64,000 bases of DNA from Sphingobium cyanobacteriorum (GCF_030580935.1 NZ_JAUQOM010000002.1:674324-738323), one strand, 5' to 3'; counted from the stretch's first letter, positions 9,278-19,060 are shown. The notes: generated from the letters alone by a model not told the origin. Numbers and translations: made by a program.

Positions 9278-10525
9278 ATGACCAGCCTAGCCAAGATCGA
9301 AAGCGCCCTGCCGCTGCCCGTCACCGTCGATGACATCCTTGCCGCGCGGACCCGCATTGCCGGCTCGATCGTCAAGACGCCGACGCTGATCAGCCAGACG
9401 CTGTCGGACATGCTGGGCTGCAAAATCTATCTGAAGTTCGAAAATCTCCAGTTCACCGCCGCCTACAAGGAACGCGGCGCCCTGAACCGCCTGCTGCAAC
9501 TGGATGAAGCGTCCAAAAGCAAGGGCGTGATCGCCGCGTCGGCGGGCAATCATGCGCAGGGGCTGGCCTATCATGGCAAGCGGCTGGGCGTGCCCGTCAC
9601 CATCGTCATGCCCACGACGACGCCGATCGTGAAGGTCACGCAGACGCGCGGCCACGGGGCGACCGTGGTGCAATATGGCGAGAAGTTCGATGACGCCTAT
9701 GCCCATGCGCGGCTGCTGGAGGTGGAGCAGGGGCTGACCTTCATCCATCCGTTCGACGAGCCGGACATCATGGCCGGGCAGGGCACGGTCGCGCTGGAGA
9801 TATTGGAGGACGCCCCGGAAATCGACACGCTGGTGATCCCGATCGGCGGCGGCGGCCTCTTTTCCGGCATGGCGACGGCGGCGCGGGCGATGAAGCCCGA
9901 CATCCGCCTCTATGGCGTGCAGGCGGAACTCTATCCGTCGATGTACGACTTCCTCAAGGGCGCGGACCTGCCCTGCGACGGCGACACGCTGGCCGAAGGT
10001 ATCGCCGTCAGGCAGCCGGGCGATCTTACCCGCCGCTTTGTCGAGCGGCTGGCGGACGATGTGCTGCTGGTGACGGAGCGGCGGCTGGAGGAAGCGGTCA
10101 GCCTGCTGCTCCAGATCGAAAAGACGGTGGTGGAGGGCGCGGGGGCCGCCGGCCTGGCCGCGCTGCTGACCCATCGGGAGACATTTGCCGGCCGCAATGT
10201 CGGGCTGGTGCTGACCGGCGGCAATATCGACACGCGGCTGCTGGCCAATGTGCTGCTGCGCGACCTTGCCCGGTCGGGCCGGCTGGCGCGCCTGCGCATC
10301 ATCCTTCAGGATCGTCCCGGCGCGCTGTTCCATGTCGCCCGCATCTTCGATCAGGAAGCGGTCAACATCCTGGAACTGGCGCATCAGCGCATCTTCACCA
10401 ACCTGCCGGCCAAGGGGCTGAGCCTGGATGTCGAGTGCGAAACGCGCGACCGCGCGCACCTTCAGCGGCTGATCGCGGCACTCGGCGAAGCGGGCTATGA
10501 AGTGGCGCCGATCGAGGTTGCATGA
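9278..10525 (+). CDS. ilvA: Threonine ammonia-lyase (dehydratase) with C-terminal ACT domain
   Basis: A 415-aa PLP-dependent enzyme that deaminates L-threonine to 2-oxobutyrate, the entry to isoleucine synthesis or threonine catabolism. The PLP lysine lies in TAAYKERGALNRL (residues ~60-72), the phosphate-binding loop is PIGGGGLFSGMA near residue 190, and GGNID lies near residue 315. A single ACT regulatory domain (LRIILQDRPGALFHVARIF) occupies the last ~75 residues. This short one-ACT form resembles the catabolic TdcB/IlvA type of alphaproteobacteria, so the symbol is a family name only. The ATG at 9278 is clear. Confidence 0.92.
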   Translation: MTSLAKIESALPLPVTVDDILAARTRIAGSIVKTPTLISQTLSDMLGCKIYLKFENLQFTAAYKERGALNRLLQLDEASKSKGVIAASAGNHAQGLAYHGKRLGVPVTIVMPTTTPIVKVTQTRGHGATVVQYGEKFDDAYAHARLLEVEQGLTFIHPFDEPDIMAGQGTVALEILEDAPEIDTLVIPIGGGGLFSGMATAARAMKPDIRLYGVQAELYPSMYDFLKGADLPCDGDTLAEGIAVRQPGDLTRRFVERLADDVLLVTERRLEEAVSLLLQIEKTVVEGAGAAGLAALLTHRETFAGRNVGLVLTGGNIDTRLLANVLLRDLARSGRLARLRIILQDRPGALFHVARIFDQEAVNILELAHQRIFTNLPAKGLSLDVECETRDRAHLQRLIAALGEAGYEVAPIEVA

Positions 10526-10638
10526 TGCCCCAATGGCCGTGTAATTTTCGTGGTAAATGCTCTTTTCAGGGGCGCGGCGCGGCGGCATAAGCCAAATATG
10601 GACCGCAAAAGGCGCATGGTTGAATCGGGGAGGCGTGC

Positions 10639-11457
10639 ATGACCGCCCCATTTCGATTCCCGCGTTTTTTCGTCACCAATCCCTCGCCATGCCCCTATCT
10701 GCCGGGCAAGAGCGAGCGCAAGGTGTTTACCGAACTGAGCGGCGACAATGCGACCGAACTTAACGACGCGCTGGGCCGCATCGGTTTTCGTCGCAGCCAG
10801 AATGTCGCCTATCGCCCCAGTTGCGCGGACTGTTCCGCCTGCGTCTCGGTGCGCGTCCTGGCGAAGGAATTCCGGCCCAACGCGACCCAGCGCAAGCTGA
10901 TCCGCCGTAACAGCGATTTGCAGGTCACGGCCTGCAAGCCATGGTCGACCGAAGAACAGTTCGCCCTGCTCCAGCGCTATCTCCATGCCCGTCACCCCGG
11001 CGGCGGGATGACCGAGATGGACGAGATGGACTTTGCCGACATGGTGGAACAGTCCCCGGTCGACAGCTATGTCATCGAATATCGCGAACCTGGGGTCGGC
11101 GGCCGTCCCGGCAAGCTGGTCGGCGCCTGCCTGACCGACCGGCAGGGCGATGGCCTCTCGATGATCTATAGCTTCTTCGATACCGAACTGGAGGATCGGC
11201 CGGGGCTGGGCAACTACATCATCATGGACCATATCATCCGTGCGTCGGGCGCGGGCCTGCCTTATGTCTATCTTGGCTATTGGGTCGACGGGTCGCAACG
11301 GATGCAATATAAGATCCGCTATCGTCCGCTCGAAAAACTGAGCCGGCATGGCTGGGTGCCTTTTGCGCCGGAGGACAGGGCGCAAGCCGCTGTCGCCCCT
11401 GTTGCGCGTGACGAACCGCCCTTGCCGGTCGAACTGGCAGCCATGTTCCGGCGATAA
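10639..11457 (+). CDS. bpt: Aspartate/glutamate leucyltransferase (Bpt), N-degron pathway
   Basis: A 272-aa transferase that adds leucine from Leu-tRNA to proteins with N-terminal Asp or Glu, marking them for ClpAP. The family signatures are present: an N-terminal [19 protein letters not shown], then [16 protein letters not shown] with the conserved cysteines, [11 protein letters not shown], and [15 protein letters not shown]. The length is close to the usual ~250 aa. A strong Shine-Dalgarno (GGGGAGG) lies 6 nt before the ATG at 10639. The gene stands alone downstream of ilvA. Confidence 0.95.
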   Translation: MTAPFRFPRFFVTNPSPCPYLPGKSERKVFTELSGDNATELNDALGRIGFRRSQNVAYRPSCADCSACVSVRVLAKEFRPNATQRKLIRRNSDLQVTACKPWSTEEQFALLQRYLHARHPGGGMTEMDEMDFADMVEQSPVDSYVIEYREPGVGGRPGKLVGACLTDRQGDGLSMIYSFFDTELEDRPGLGNYIIMDHIIRASGAGLPYVYLGYWVDGSQRMQYKIRYRPLEKLSRHGWVPFAPEDRAQAAVAPVARDEPPLPVELAAMFRR

Positions 11458-11575
11458 TCGCCATGTCGCAGTGTAAAAGAGCGCCGCTGCGGATGTATAG
11501 GAACGAATTTATTTAACTTTCTTTGCTACGCATTCCCAATGAGCGGGATACAGGTCATGGGATCGGAGGCGGTTT

Positions 11576-14095
11576 ATGGACCGCTTCGCTGATCATCGAT
11601 TTGATGATGCACGGCTTGCATTGGAAGCCGGCCTGACCGCGCAGGACTTGTTCCTTAAACGTAACGATATCCTGTCCTCGCCACTTTTCGACAAGGTGTC
11701 ACCTTCGCTGTTACGCTGGGTCGCGGATCATCGCGGACGGGTGATCGCGATCGAGCGGGAGGGTGGCCGCTTTCAAGCCCGATTCGCGGGCGATCCGATC
11801 CGTCTGGGCTGGCGCGCCCTCCTGTCGCGCGATGATGTGCACGCCCTGTTGCGCGCCGCCCTGACTGGCGACACCGACCTGCCCCGCACGGTGCGCCTGC
11901 ATTGCGCCGACGGGCAGTGGCGGTGGTGCCTGATCCGGCTGGCGCGCATCGTGACGATGGATGGCCGGCCGCGCTGGTACGGCACGGTCGAAGATGTGCA
12001 TGACCAGCATCAACGCGATGCCCTGTCCCGTGCTTTGGCCGAAAGCCAGGAACATTATCGCTGGTCGGTCCAGCTTAATCCCCAGGTGCCATGGACGGCC
12101 GCGCCTGACGGCAACATCCAGGAAGTGGGGCCGCGCTGGTCCGAACTGACGGGCATGGCGCCCGATCAGGCAATGGGTACGGGGTGGATGGGTGCGCTGC
12201 ATCCTGACGATATTGAACCGACCGTGGCAGTGTGGGCCAGCAGCCTGGTCAGTGGCGCGGCCGTCGATGTCGACTATCGCATCCGCTTGCAGGAAGGCGG
12301 CTATCGCTGGATGCGCGCGCGCGCGTCGGCGCGACGCGACGCGCAGGGGCGGATCGTGCGATGGTATGGCACGCTGGAGGACGTTCATGCCGAGCGTCTG
12401 GCGCAACATGCCCTGAGCGACAGCGAAGAGCGGTTTCGCCTGGCGGTGCAATCGGCGCGACTGGGCATCTGGGATTTCGACTGCATCACCGGCGCGCGCA
12501 GTTGGTCCACCGAATTTCGCAAGATGCTGGGGCTGGACGATGAACAGCCCGCTTCGACCGATCTGGCGCTGCGACTGGTCCATCCTGATGATCGCGATCG
12601 GTTGCAGGCCATGCTGGATGCGGTGACGGCTGACATGGTGCCGCCGCATTTCGAAGCGACGCTGCGCATCCATCGCGCCGATACAGGCGCCTTGCGCTGG
12701 ATTCGCAGCACCGGATGGACAATGCGGTCCCATGCCGGTCGGCCGCAACGTATCATCATAACCTTTCTCGACGTGACGGAGGAGCGTGACGCGGAGCAGC
12801 GCATCCGTTGGGCCGCGACTCATGACCCGATGACCCGCCTGCCCAACCGGGCGCTGTGGCAGGCGTCGCTGGAAACGCTGGCAGGGCAGGCCCAGGCCAC
12901 GGGGCAACGGTTCGGCCTGATGTTGCTGGACATTGACGACCTGAAGCGCACCAACGATTCACTGGGGCATGATGCGGGTGATGCCCTGTTGTGCGCCTTT
13001 GCCGAAAGGCTGGCGGCGGTCGCGCCGGCCGATGCGGTGCTCGGCCGGCTGGGCGGCGACGAGTTCGGCCTGATCGCGCCATCGCTGGTCGACAGCGCGG
13101 GGCTGGAGCAATGGAGCGCCCGCCTGATGGACAGTGTGCGGACGCCCCTCATGCATCAGGGACGCCCGCTCGATTGCGGGGTCAGCGTGGGCGGCGCGCT
13201 GTTCGGGGAACATGCGCACCGGGCCGACAATCTGCTCAAGGCGGCGGACCTGGCCCTCTATGCGTCGAAACGGGCCGGGCGGGGGCGACTGACTCTGTTC
13301 CATTCCGAACTGCGGGCCGAAGCGCAACAGCGCGGCTCGATGATCCGCATGGCGCGGCAGGTGGTGGCCGACCGGCTGGTCACGCCTTTTTATCAGCCGC
13401 GCATCGATATGCGTTCCGGCCGGGTGCTGGGCTGTGAAGCGCTGCTGCGCTGGCATCATCCGCGCCTGGGCGTGCAACTGCCCGGCAGCATCGCCGCCGG
13501 TTTTCACCATAGTGACATCGCGGTGGCGCTGACCGCGCAGATGCTTGATGGCGTGCTGACCGACCTGCGCCAATGGCTGGCCGAGGGCCTCGATCCCGGC
13601 CGGGTGGCGATCAATGCCGCGGCGGCGGATTTTGCCCATGGCGACTTTGCCGACCGGGTGCTGCGCCAGTTGGACAGTTTCGCCGTGCCCGCCGAACATT
13701 TTGAGATCGAGGTGACGGAAAGCGTGTTTCTGGATCGCGGCGCGGATGAAGTCGCCCGCGCCCTGCGCCATTTCGCGCGGGCCGGGGTGCGGGTGGCGCT
13801 CGATGATTTCGGCACCGGCTTCGCCTCGCTCACCCATTTGAAACAATATCCGGTCGACGTGCTTAAAATCGACCGCAGCTTTGTCAGCAATGTCGATCAG
13901 GATGCCGGTGACGCGGCCATTGTCGATGCCGTGGTCAAGCTGGGCGGCACTTTCGGCATGGAGGTGGTGGCCGAAGGGGTCGAGACGGAGGCGCAGGCCC
14001 AATGCCTGCTGGAACTGGGCTGCGTCGTCGGCCAGGGCTTCCACCTCGGCCGGCCGCAGCCTTTCAGTGCCTTTCACCCGCCGAAACGGGGCTGA
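11576..14095 (+). CDS. PAS-PAS-PAS-GGDEF-EAL cyclic-di-GMP signalling protein
   Basis: An 839-aa bifunctional candidate for making and breaking c-di-GMP. Three PAS/PAC sensor modules occupy about residues 45-395; their ends are marked by repeated WYGTxEDVH and FLDVTEERD. The GGDEF domain (about 400-560) has an intact GGDEF motif. The EAL domain (about 575-830) has CEALLRW, EVTES, DDFGTGFASL, KIDRSF and EGVET, all consistent with activity. The RxxD inhibitory site usually found five residues before GGDEF is absent. No membrane segments are seen, so it is a cytosolic sensor. The start has a strong RBS, GGAGGCGG. A short hairpin overlaps the stop codon. Confidence 0.93.
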   Translation: MDRFADHRFDDARLALEAGLTAQDLFLKRNDILSSPLFDKVSPSLLRWVADHRGRVIAIEREGGRFQARFAGDPIRLGWRALLSRDDVHALLRAALTGDTDLPRTVRLHCADGQWRWCLIRLARIVTMDGRPRWYGTVEDVHDQHQRDALSRALAESQEHYRWSVQLNPQVPWTAAPDGNIQEVGPRWSELTGMAPDQAMGTGWMGALHPDDIEPTVAVWASSLVSGAAVDVDYRIRLQEGGYRWMRARASARRDAQGRIVRWYGTLEDVHAERLAQHALSDSEERFRLAVQSARLGIWDFDCITGARSWSTEFRKMLGLDDEQPASTDLALRLVHPDDRDRLQAMLDAVTADMVPPHFEATLRIHRADTGALRWIRSTGWTMRSHAGRPQRIIITFLDVTEERDAEQRIRWAATHDPMTRLPNRALWQASLETLAGQAQATGQRFGLMLLDIDDLKRTNDSLGHDAGDALLCAFAERLAAVAPADAVLGRLGGDEFGLIAPSLVDSAGLEQWSARLMDSVRTPLMHQGRPLDCGVSVGGALFGEHAHRADNLLKAADLALYASKRAGRGRLTLFHSELRAEAQQRGSMIRMARQVVADRLVTPFYQPRIDMRSGRVLGCEALLRWHHPRLGVQLPGSIAAGFHHSDIAVALTAQMLDGVLTDLRQWLAEGLDPGRVAINAAAADFAHGDFADRVLRQLDSFAVPAEHFEIEVTESVFLDRGADEVARALRHFARAGVRVALDDFGTGFASLTHLKQYPVDVLKIDRSFVSNVDQDAGDAAIVDAVVKLGGTFGMEVVAEGVETEAQAQCLLELGCVVGQGFHLGRPQPFSAFHPPKRG

Positions 14096-14112
14096 CCGCA
14101 AGCGGCCAGCCC
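14089..14112. terminator. Hairpin between convergent genes
   Basis: GGGCTGACCGC (14089-14099) pairs with GCGGCCAGCCC (14102-14112) with one mismatch and a 2-nt centre. It overlaps the stop of the GGDEF-EAL gene and precedes the 3' end of the convergent glycine-zipper gene. There is no strong T-run, so it is a tentative terminator. Confidence 0.4.
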
Positions 14113-14124
14113 GTCACGTTCCTG

Positions 14125-15183
14125 TCATTTGCAGTGGCAGCTACGCACCTTGCGGCGCGCCGGCTTGCGGTAGCTTTCGGTCACATAGGTCGTCGTCGTC
14201 GTGGTCGTCGTCACCGCCGGCGGCACCGTCACCGTGGTCACGATCGGCGCGGGATAATAATAGCCATTTGCGATATAGCCGCCCGCCGGATAGGCCGGAC
14301 CGGAACCATGCCCCCAATGGGGCGCGCCGGCATAGGGCGGCACGTCATAATCGACGCCTGCGCCGCGCACTTCGCCTTCGAACCGGCCCTCATAGGTGCC
14401 GCTGACCTTGCGGCCGTCATCGGTCGTCCAGGTGCCGGTCCAGCGGCCTTCATAGTCGTTCTGGGTGGTAACGCTGTCGTCGGCATAGCCATGGCCGTCG
14501 TCATAGGCTGCGCCCGGACGATGCGGCGGCGGCGCGCCGTGATGCGGACGATCCTCGGCCTTGTCGATCGCCATGCCCGCGACCGCGCCGACGCCCGCGC
14601 CGATCAGCGTGCCGGCGGTGCGATTGCCGCGCCCGGCTATCCGGTTGCCGGCAATGCCGCCGACCACCGCGCCTATCGCCGCCCCGCCCACGCCATTGTC
14701 GCGACGCGGCCCGGCGTCATGCCTGTCATCATAGTCGCCGTCCGGGCCATAGCCGCCCTCATACCGGCCCCAGTCGACATTGCTGCGCGATTCATAAACC
14801 CGGCCATAACGATCGGTCATCACCGCATCGTCATAATAGCGCGACCAGCCATAGCCGACGGCTGGCCGGGGCAGGCCATAGGCGCCGTAATTGGCGATAT
14901 AATAGCTGGGGCTGATCCAGTAGCGGGGCAGGACATAGCCATAGACCGGCCGGCGATAGGCGCTCCATCCGCCGGGCGCGCGCCATCCGGCATGCCAGCG
15001 CCCCTGGGTGCGCTGGCCCCAGCGATGGCCGCCGCCGTTCCAGCCGCCGGGCCGGGGCATATGCGCGCCCGGCCGTGGTCCGCCGCCCCATCCCTTGCCG
15101 GGATGACCACCGGCCAGGGCGGGTGTTGCGGCAACCGCCAATATGGCGCTCGCGCCCAGAGTGAGAAGGCTCGACATCCTCAT
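14125..15183 (-). CDS. Secreted glycine-zipper (2TM) envelope protein
   Basis: A 352-aa protein with a signal peptide (MRMSSLLTLGASAILAVAA...ALAGG) and a mature part rich in Gly, Tyr, Arg and His. A glycine-zipper segment, GGAAIGAVVGGIAGNRIAG followed by GTLIGAGVGAVAGMAID, occupies about residues 185-230 and is of the kind inserted in or lying on the outer membrane. RcnB-like Y/W/R-rich sequence precedes it. The C-terminus ends in a basic segment with CHCK. Such proteins are common in sphingomonads and have no assigned biochemical role. An alternative start at 15177 would shorten it by two residues. Confidence 0.8.
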   Translation of the reverse strand: MRMSSLLTLGASAILAVAATPALAGGHPGKGWGGGPRPGAHMPRPGGWNGGGHRWGQRTQGRWHAGWRAPGGWSAYRRPVYGYVLPRYWISPSYYIANYGAYGLPRPAVGYGWSRYYDDAVMTDRYGRVYESRSNVDWGRYEGGYGPDGDYDDRHDAGPRRDNGVGGAAIGAVVGGIAGNRIAGRGNRTAGTLIGAGVGAVAGMAIDKAEDRPHHGAPPPHRPGAAYDDGHGYADDSVTTQNDYEGRWTGTWTTDDGRKVSGTYEGRFEGEVRGAGVDYDVPPYAGAPHWGHGSGPAYPAGGYIANGYYYPAPIVTTVTVPPAVTTTTTTTTYVTESYRKPARRKVRSCHCK

Positions 15184-15348
15184 GGTTAACGCTCCCTGTT
15201 GCCACGGACGCGCCCAATGTGCGCGCGGACGAAAATGCTAACGCACCGTTTAGCATGGTGATCCGCCGCTATCCACGATGCGCGGCCGATTTCCTGTCCC
15301 GAAACGGGGCGGAAAAGGGTGGCGCTGGCAGTTGCTATGGTTAACCCG

Positions 15349-15834
15349 TCATCCGATCCTTGCGGCGATACGCGCGGCCAATGCCTCCAGCCCCGCGGCA
15401 TCATCCGAGTCGAAGCGCGCGGGCACAGGGCTGTCCAGATCAAGCACGCCGATCAGCCGGCCCTCATGCAGCAGCGGCACGACGATTTCGGAGGCGCTGG
15501 CCGCGTCGCAGGCGATATGGCCGGGGAAGGCGTGGACATCGGCGACCAACTGGGTCTGGCGGCTTTCCGCCGCCGCGCCGCACACGCCCCGGCCGACCGG
15601 GATGCGGATGCAGGCGGGCTTGCCCTGAAACGGCCCCAGCACCAGTTCGCCTTCCACCAGGCGATAGAAGCCGGCCCAGTTGAGGTCGGGCAGGAATTGC
15701 CAGACCAGCGCGGCGACATTGGCCATGTTGGCCACCGGGTCCGGCTCGCCCGCCGTCAGCGCGTCGGCGGCGGAGAGCAGGTCGGCGTAAAGGGTCGCCT
15801 TGTCGGCGGTGGATGTGGGGGCGAAATCATACAT
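15349..15834 (-). CDS. msrC: Free methionine-(R)-sulfoxide reductase, GAF-domain type
   Basis: A 161-aa single GAF-domain enzyme that reduces free methionine-R-sulfoxide in the cytosol. All three cysteines expected for the fRMsr family are present, in ACIRIPVGRGVCG and HIACDAASASEIVVPL, and NWAGFY and DLDSP are also conserved. The start at 15834 is favoured because AAGGGG lies 6 nt upstream; a further ATG at 15840 abuts that site directly. It is divergent from the PAP2 gene. The symbol msrC/yebR is used for the E. coli orthologue. Confidence 0.9.
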   Translation of the reverse strand: MYDFAPTSTADKATLYADLLSAADALTAGEPDPVANMANVAALVWQFLPDLNWAGFYRLVEGELVLGPFQGKPACIRIPVGRGVCGAAAESRQTQLVADVHAFPGHIACDAASASEIVVPLLHEGRLIGVLDLDSPVPARFDSDDAAGLEALAARIAARIG

Positions 15835-15939
15835 GACCATCCCCTTAATATCAGTTCAGGCCGCCGCCTAGCATTGTCGTATTTATCCGTTGGTAACCTT
15901 GTTCGGTTAGGGATTGCGCCATTCGCGGAGACGAGGCTC

Positions 15940-16905
15940 ATGACCAGCACGAAGAAGATACCGCCGGAAATCGGCATTTCCTTGGCCATGGTGGCAGCGA
16001 TGCTGCTGTTTTCGGCCTGGTACGATCTGCCCATCATATTCCCGGCCGGTGAGCGGGCGGCCTATGTCGGCGTACATTATCTCTATCCGCTGATCGGCGT
16101 GGGCATTTGGGGTGCCTTTGCCTTTTTCGGGCAGAAGAAGGCGCTGGCCCGCACTTTCTTGATTGCGTTACCTTGCTATGTCGCCGTGCTGTTTGCGCAT
16201 TTCAATATAAAGCTGTGGATTCCACATGTGAATCCACTTCTGTATGATGAATTATACTGGTCGATTGACCAGCTTTTCCGGCCATTGGTGGATATGTGCA
16301 TGGTAATCCGCCGCATGATGGCGACGGTCATACCCTATGAAGCGAATTTCTATATGATAGGCTATATTGCAATGTTCTATTGCAGCTTCTGCTATCATGC
16401 GGTCAGAACCCCGACGGTTTTTTCCGAACTCGTCATTGCAGCGCTTCTGTTGCAGGTTATCGGCACCCTGGCCTATCTGGTCGCGCCTGCGGTTGGCCCC
16501 TTCATCTATGAACAGGGTTTGGACCCGATGGTCACGCCTGGCCAGATGAGCATGCTCGACTTCTACCGGCATTCCGTCGCCGAAGGGCCGGCCTGGCTGG
16601 AACGAAACGGAGCAGTGGCGTTTACCGTGGGACTTGCCGCCATGCCATCGCTGCATACGGCTGCGGCCTGTCTTTTCCTTGGCTTCGCCTGGCGGCATGG
16701 CCGTATATTGTTGCCGCTCTATATTTTCCTGACATTCTTCATCATGGTGACGGCGATCGCCACCCGCTGGCACTATCTGATCGATCTGCCGGTCGGTGTC
16801 CTGATCGCATGGGTGTCGCTGGCGATTGCCCGGAAATTGACGGCCAGTGCGGGCGACAAGGAACCCGTCGCCGTGCCTGCCAACCTGCAACCCGAACCGG
16901 CCTGA
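15940..16905 (+). CDS. PAP2-superfamily membrane protein (phosphatase/inositol-phosphoceramide-synthase-like)
   Basis: A 321-aa polytopic membrane protein with about six hydrophobic helices. It carries the PAP2 motifs MPSLHTA (near residue 245) and RWHYLIDLPVG (near residue 275), which hold the catalytic histidines of lipid phosphatases and phosphotransferases. The spacing and the long N-terminal membrane part recall AUR1/inositol-phosphoceramide synthase-like proteins. That is notable because sphingomonads make sphingolipids, but the reaction is not proven. The ATG at 15940 begins MTSTKK; the upstream part of the open frame is antisense to the sulfoxide reductase gene. Confidence 0.82.
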   Translation: MTSTKKIPPEIGISLAMVAAMLLFSAWYDLPIIFPAGERAAYVGVHYLYPLIGVGIWGAFAFFGQKKALARTFLIALPCYVAVLFAHFNIKLWIPHVNPLLYDELYWSIDQLFRPLVDMCMVIRRMMATVIPYEANFYMIGYIAMFYCSFCYHAVRTPTVFSELVIAALLLQVIGTLAYLVAPAVGPFIYEQGLDPMVTPGQMSMLDFYRHSVAEGPAWLERNGAVAFTVGLAAMPSLHTAAACLFLGFAWRHGRILLPLYIFLTFFIMVTAIATRWHYLIDLPVGVLIAWVSLAIARKLTASAGDKEPVAVPANLQPEPA

Positions 16906-16929
16906 TCGCAAGGCCGATCCGGTCGGTGT

Positions 16930-16961
16930 CGCCTGCGGCTGTCGCGTGATGGGCGCAGGCG
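16930..16961. terminator. Inverted repeat between convergent PAP2 and arfB genes
   Basis: CGCCTGCG (16930-16937) and CGCAGGCG (16954-16961) form a perfect 8-bp inverted repeat with a 16-nt loop in the 66-bp convergent gap. No T-run follows. It may act as a bidirectional stop. Confidence 0.3.
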
Positions 16962-16971
16962 GCAGCCCGGA

Positions 16972-17376
16972 TCAGTCGAACTGCACCTTGCCGCGCCCCT
17001 GTTTCACCGAACTGCGCGCCTTCTTGCTGTCGACGCGACGCGCCTTGGCGGCCTTGCCCGGCTTGGTGGCGATGCGGCGGGCGTCGCGTTCATGCGCCTT
17101 GGCGATCATCTCGTTCAGGCGGTCGCGCGCATCCTGCCGGTTGGCCTCCTGCGTGCGAAATCGGTTGGCCTGGATCATTATCTCGTTAGCGGCGGTCAGC
17201 CGCGATCCCGCCAGCTCCTTTATCTTGCGATAGGCATAAGGCGGCAGGCCCAGTTTGAACAGGTTGACGCGCAGTTGCACCGCGGTCGCGACCTTGTTCA
17301 CATTCTGCCCGCCGGGGCCGCCCCCGGTGATGAAGCGCTCCTCCAGCGCATCATCGGGAATATCAAAGTCCGGCAT
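16972..17376 (-). CDS. arfB: Alternative ribosome-rescue factor ArfB (YaeJ), codon-independent peptidyl-tRNA hydrolase
   Basis: A 134-aa class-I release-factor-like protein lacking codon-recognition domains. The catalytic loop TGGGPGGQNVNKV (GGQ) lies at about residues 17-30, and a Lys/Arg-rich C-terminal tail fits the ribosomal mRNA channel. It frees ribosomes stalled without a stop codon. The start at 17376 (MPDFDIPDD) overlaps the end of the upstream pseudouridine-synthase gene by 14 nt, so the two are co-translated. Confidence 0.93.
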   Translation of the reverse strand: MPDFDIPDDALEERFITGGGPGGQNVNKVATAVQLRVNLFKLGLPPYAYRKIKELAGSRLTAANEIMIQANRFRTQEANRQDARDRLNEMIAKAHERDARRIATKPGKAAKARRVDSKKARSSVKQGRGKVQFD

Positions 17377-18064
17377 CGTCCAGTATCTCCGGCCCGAAAC
17401 CGGCGGCGACGAAGGTGGCGGGCAGGGGGGCGGTCGCTTCGGCGGCCGGCTTCTCGCCACGCGGCATGCTCAGGAACCGGCTATGCAGCAGCATGGCCCC
17501 GTTCCCGTCGCCATAGACCGGATCGCCGACGATGCCAAAGCCCAGGCCATGCTGGGCATGGACGCGGATCTGGTGGGTGCGGCCGGTTTCGGGCATGAAG
17601 GCGATCAGCGCGCGACCATCCTTTTCCGCCAGCTTGCGCCAATGGGTGACGGCGGGCTTGCCGGCCTTGGCCGCGATCATGCGCCAGCCCTGCGCGGCGG
17701 TGCTCACCTTCTTGAGCGACAGTTCGATCGTGCCCTCATCCTGCGCCGGCACGCCTTCCAGCACCGCGACATAGCGTTTGACGACGGTGCCGGCCTCGAA
17801 CGCGGCGGCGAAGCGCTTGTGCGCCTTGGGATTGCGCGCGAGCAGCAAACAGCCGCTGGTGTCGCGATCCAGCCGGTGGACCGGCAGCGGCCAGCGCTGG
17901 AAACCGAAGGTCAGCGACGCGAGATGGTTTTCCAGCGCGATCGATCCGTCGCGGGGCGCATCCACCGGCAGGCCGGCGGGCTTGTCGAGGATCAGCGCCT
18001 CGCCATCGAGAAACAGCACATGGTCGGTAAGAAGAGCCAAGCAGGATATCCGATCGGGAAGCAA
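17363..18064 (-). CDS. RluA-family RNA pseudouridine synthase
   Basis: A protein of about 233 aa that isomerises uridine to pseudouridine in rRNA or tRNA. The catalytic motif HRLDRDTSGCLLLA is at about residues 63-76, and the C-terminal TGRTHQIRVHAQHGLG is also diagnostic. No S4 domain is present, so it belongs to the short RluA/TruC-like group. No ATG start is available: TTG at 18064 or 18040, or GTG at 18019, are the candidates, so the 5' end is uncertain. It overlaps arfB and is divergent from the acyltransferase. Target site not determinable. Confidence 0.88.
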   Translation of the reverse strand: MLPDRISCLALLTDHVLFLDGEALILDKPAGLPVDAPRDGSIALENHLASLTFGFQRWPLPVHRLDRDTSGCLLLARNPKAHKRFAAAFEAGTVVKRYVAVLEGVPAQDEGTIELSLKKVSTAAQGWRMIAAKAGKPAVTHWRKLAEKDGRALIAFMPETGRTHQIRVHAQHGLGFGIVGDPVYGDGNGAMLLHSRFLSMPRGEKPAAEATAPLPATFVAAGFGPEILDDAGL

Positions 18065-18103
18065 TATTGACGTGGGTGGCGCATCCTATAGGGCGTGGGA
18101 ACG

Positions 18104-19054
18104 ATGGAGAACAGGGGGCATAGCCAGGCGCATGCGCGGCTCGACTGGATCGATGTGGCGCGCAGCATCGGCATCGTGGCTGTGGTGGTCGGCCATGTCT
18201 GGACGCGCGGCCCGTTGCGGGACGCCATGTACGCCTTTCACATGCCGCTTTTCTTCCTGTTGTCGGGGATGCTGTCGCGCCCCTGTCCGGTGCTGGCCTT
18301 CACCCGTCGCCAACTGGCCGGCCAGATGCGGCCCTATGTCGCCTTCCTCATCCTGCTGATCGTCGCCGACCAGATCATGGAGCGGTTGAAGGGCCATCTG
18401 CCGATCTTCCATACATGGCCTGATGACATCGTGCCGGTCCTGCTGGGCGGTTCCTGGCTGCGTGGGCCGTTCACCATCTTCTGGTTCGTGCCGTGCCTGA
18501 TGGTCGCGCGCATCCTGTTCAACCTCGCGCTGACCCGCTGGCCCGACCCGCTCGACCGGCGCTGGGCGGCGCTGCTGTTGCCGATGGTGTTGCTCGCCTA
18601 TGCGCTGGGCTGGTGGACGCAGGTGTCGCCGCTGGGGCTGATCAGCGTGCCCATGGCCTTCGTGCTGCTGTGGATGGGGGCGGCCTGGCCGCATATGCGC
18701 TGGCATAATGGCCTGATCCTGCCGCTTGGCTTGCTGGCGGCCGCCGGCCTTTCAGGTCTGTTGCCGACGCTCAACATGAAAGCCGCCGATTATGGCGCGC
18801 CGTTGCTGTCGATCGGCGCGGCGGTGGCGGCGTCCTGCCTGATTTTCCGCCTGTCCGAAAGGATCGCGCCGTTCGCCGTGCCGCTGGCGATGCTGGGGCG
18901 GGCATCGCTGGTCGTCATGTATCTGCATGTCGCCATCATCCATTATCTCTCGCCCTATCTGGGCAAGGCGGTGTTGCTGGGGCTGGCGCTGGTCCTGCCT
19001 TTTGCCGCCTACCATCTCATCCGGGCGACCCCGCTGCGGCGCCTGTTCCTTTGA
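18104..19054 (+). CDS. Membrane acyltransferase (acyltransferase family 3, OafA/fucose-acetylase-like)
   Basis: A 316-aa integral membrane protein with about ten hydrophobic helices. The family signature near the N-terminus, RLDWIDVARSIGIVAVVVGH, contains the expected R/D and catalytic H. Members O-acetylate surface polysaccharides or other sugars at the inner membrane. The ATG at 18104 (MENRGHSQ) is preferred over a GTG three codons upstream. It stands alone, convergent with wrbA. Confidence 0.82.
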   Translation: MENRGHSQAHARLDWIDVARSIGIVAVVVGHVWTRGPLRDAMYAFHMPLFFLLSGMLSRPCPVLAFTRRQLAGQMRPYVAFLILLIVADQIMERLKGHLPIFHTWPDDIVPVLLGGSWLRGPFTIFWFVPCLMVARILFNLALTRWPDPLDRRWAALLLPMVLLAYALGWWTQVSPLGLISVPMAFVLLWMGAAWPHMRWHNGLILPLGLLAAAGLSGLLPTLNMKAADYGAPLLSIGAAVAASCLIFRLSERIAPFAVPLAMLGRASLVVMYLHVAIIHYLSPYLGKAVLLGLALVLPFAAYHLIRATPLRRLFL

Positions 19055-19060
19055 CCCTGA

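Noticed and set aside
15319..15939. N-terminal extension of the PAP2 ORF
   Set aside because: It is antisense to the methionine sulfoxide reductase gene; the membrane protein starts cleanly at 15940.
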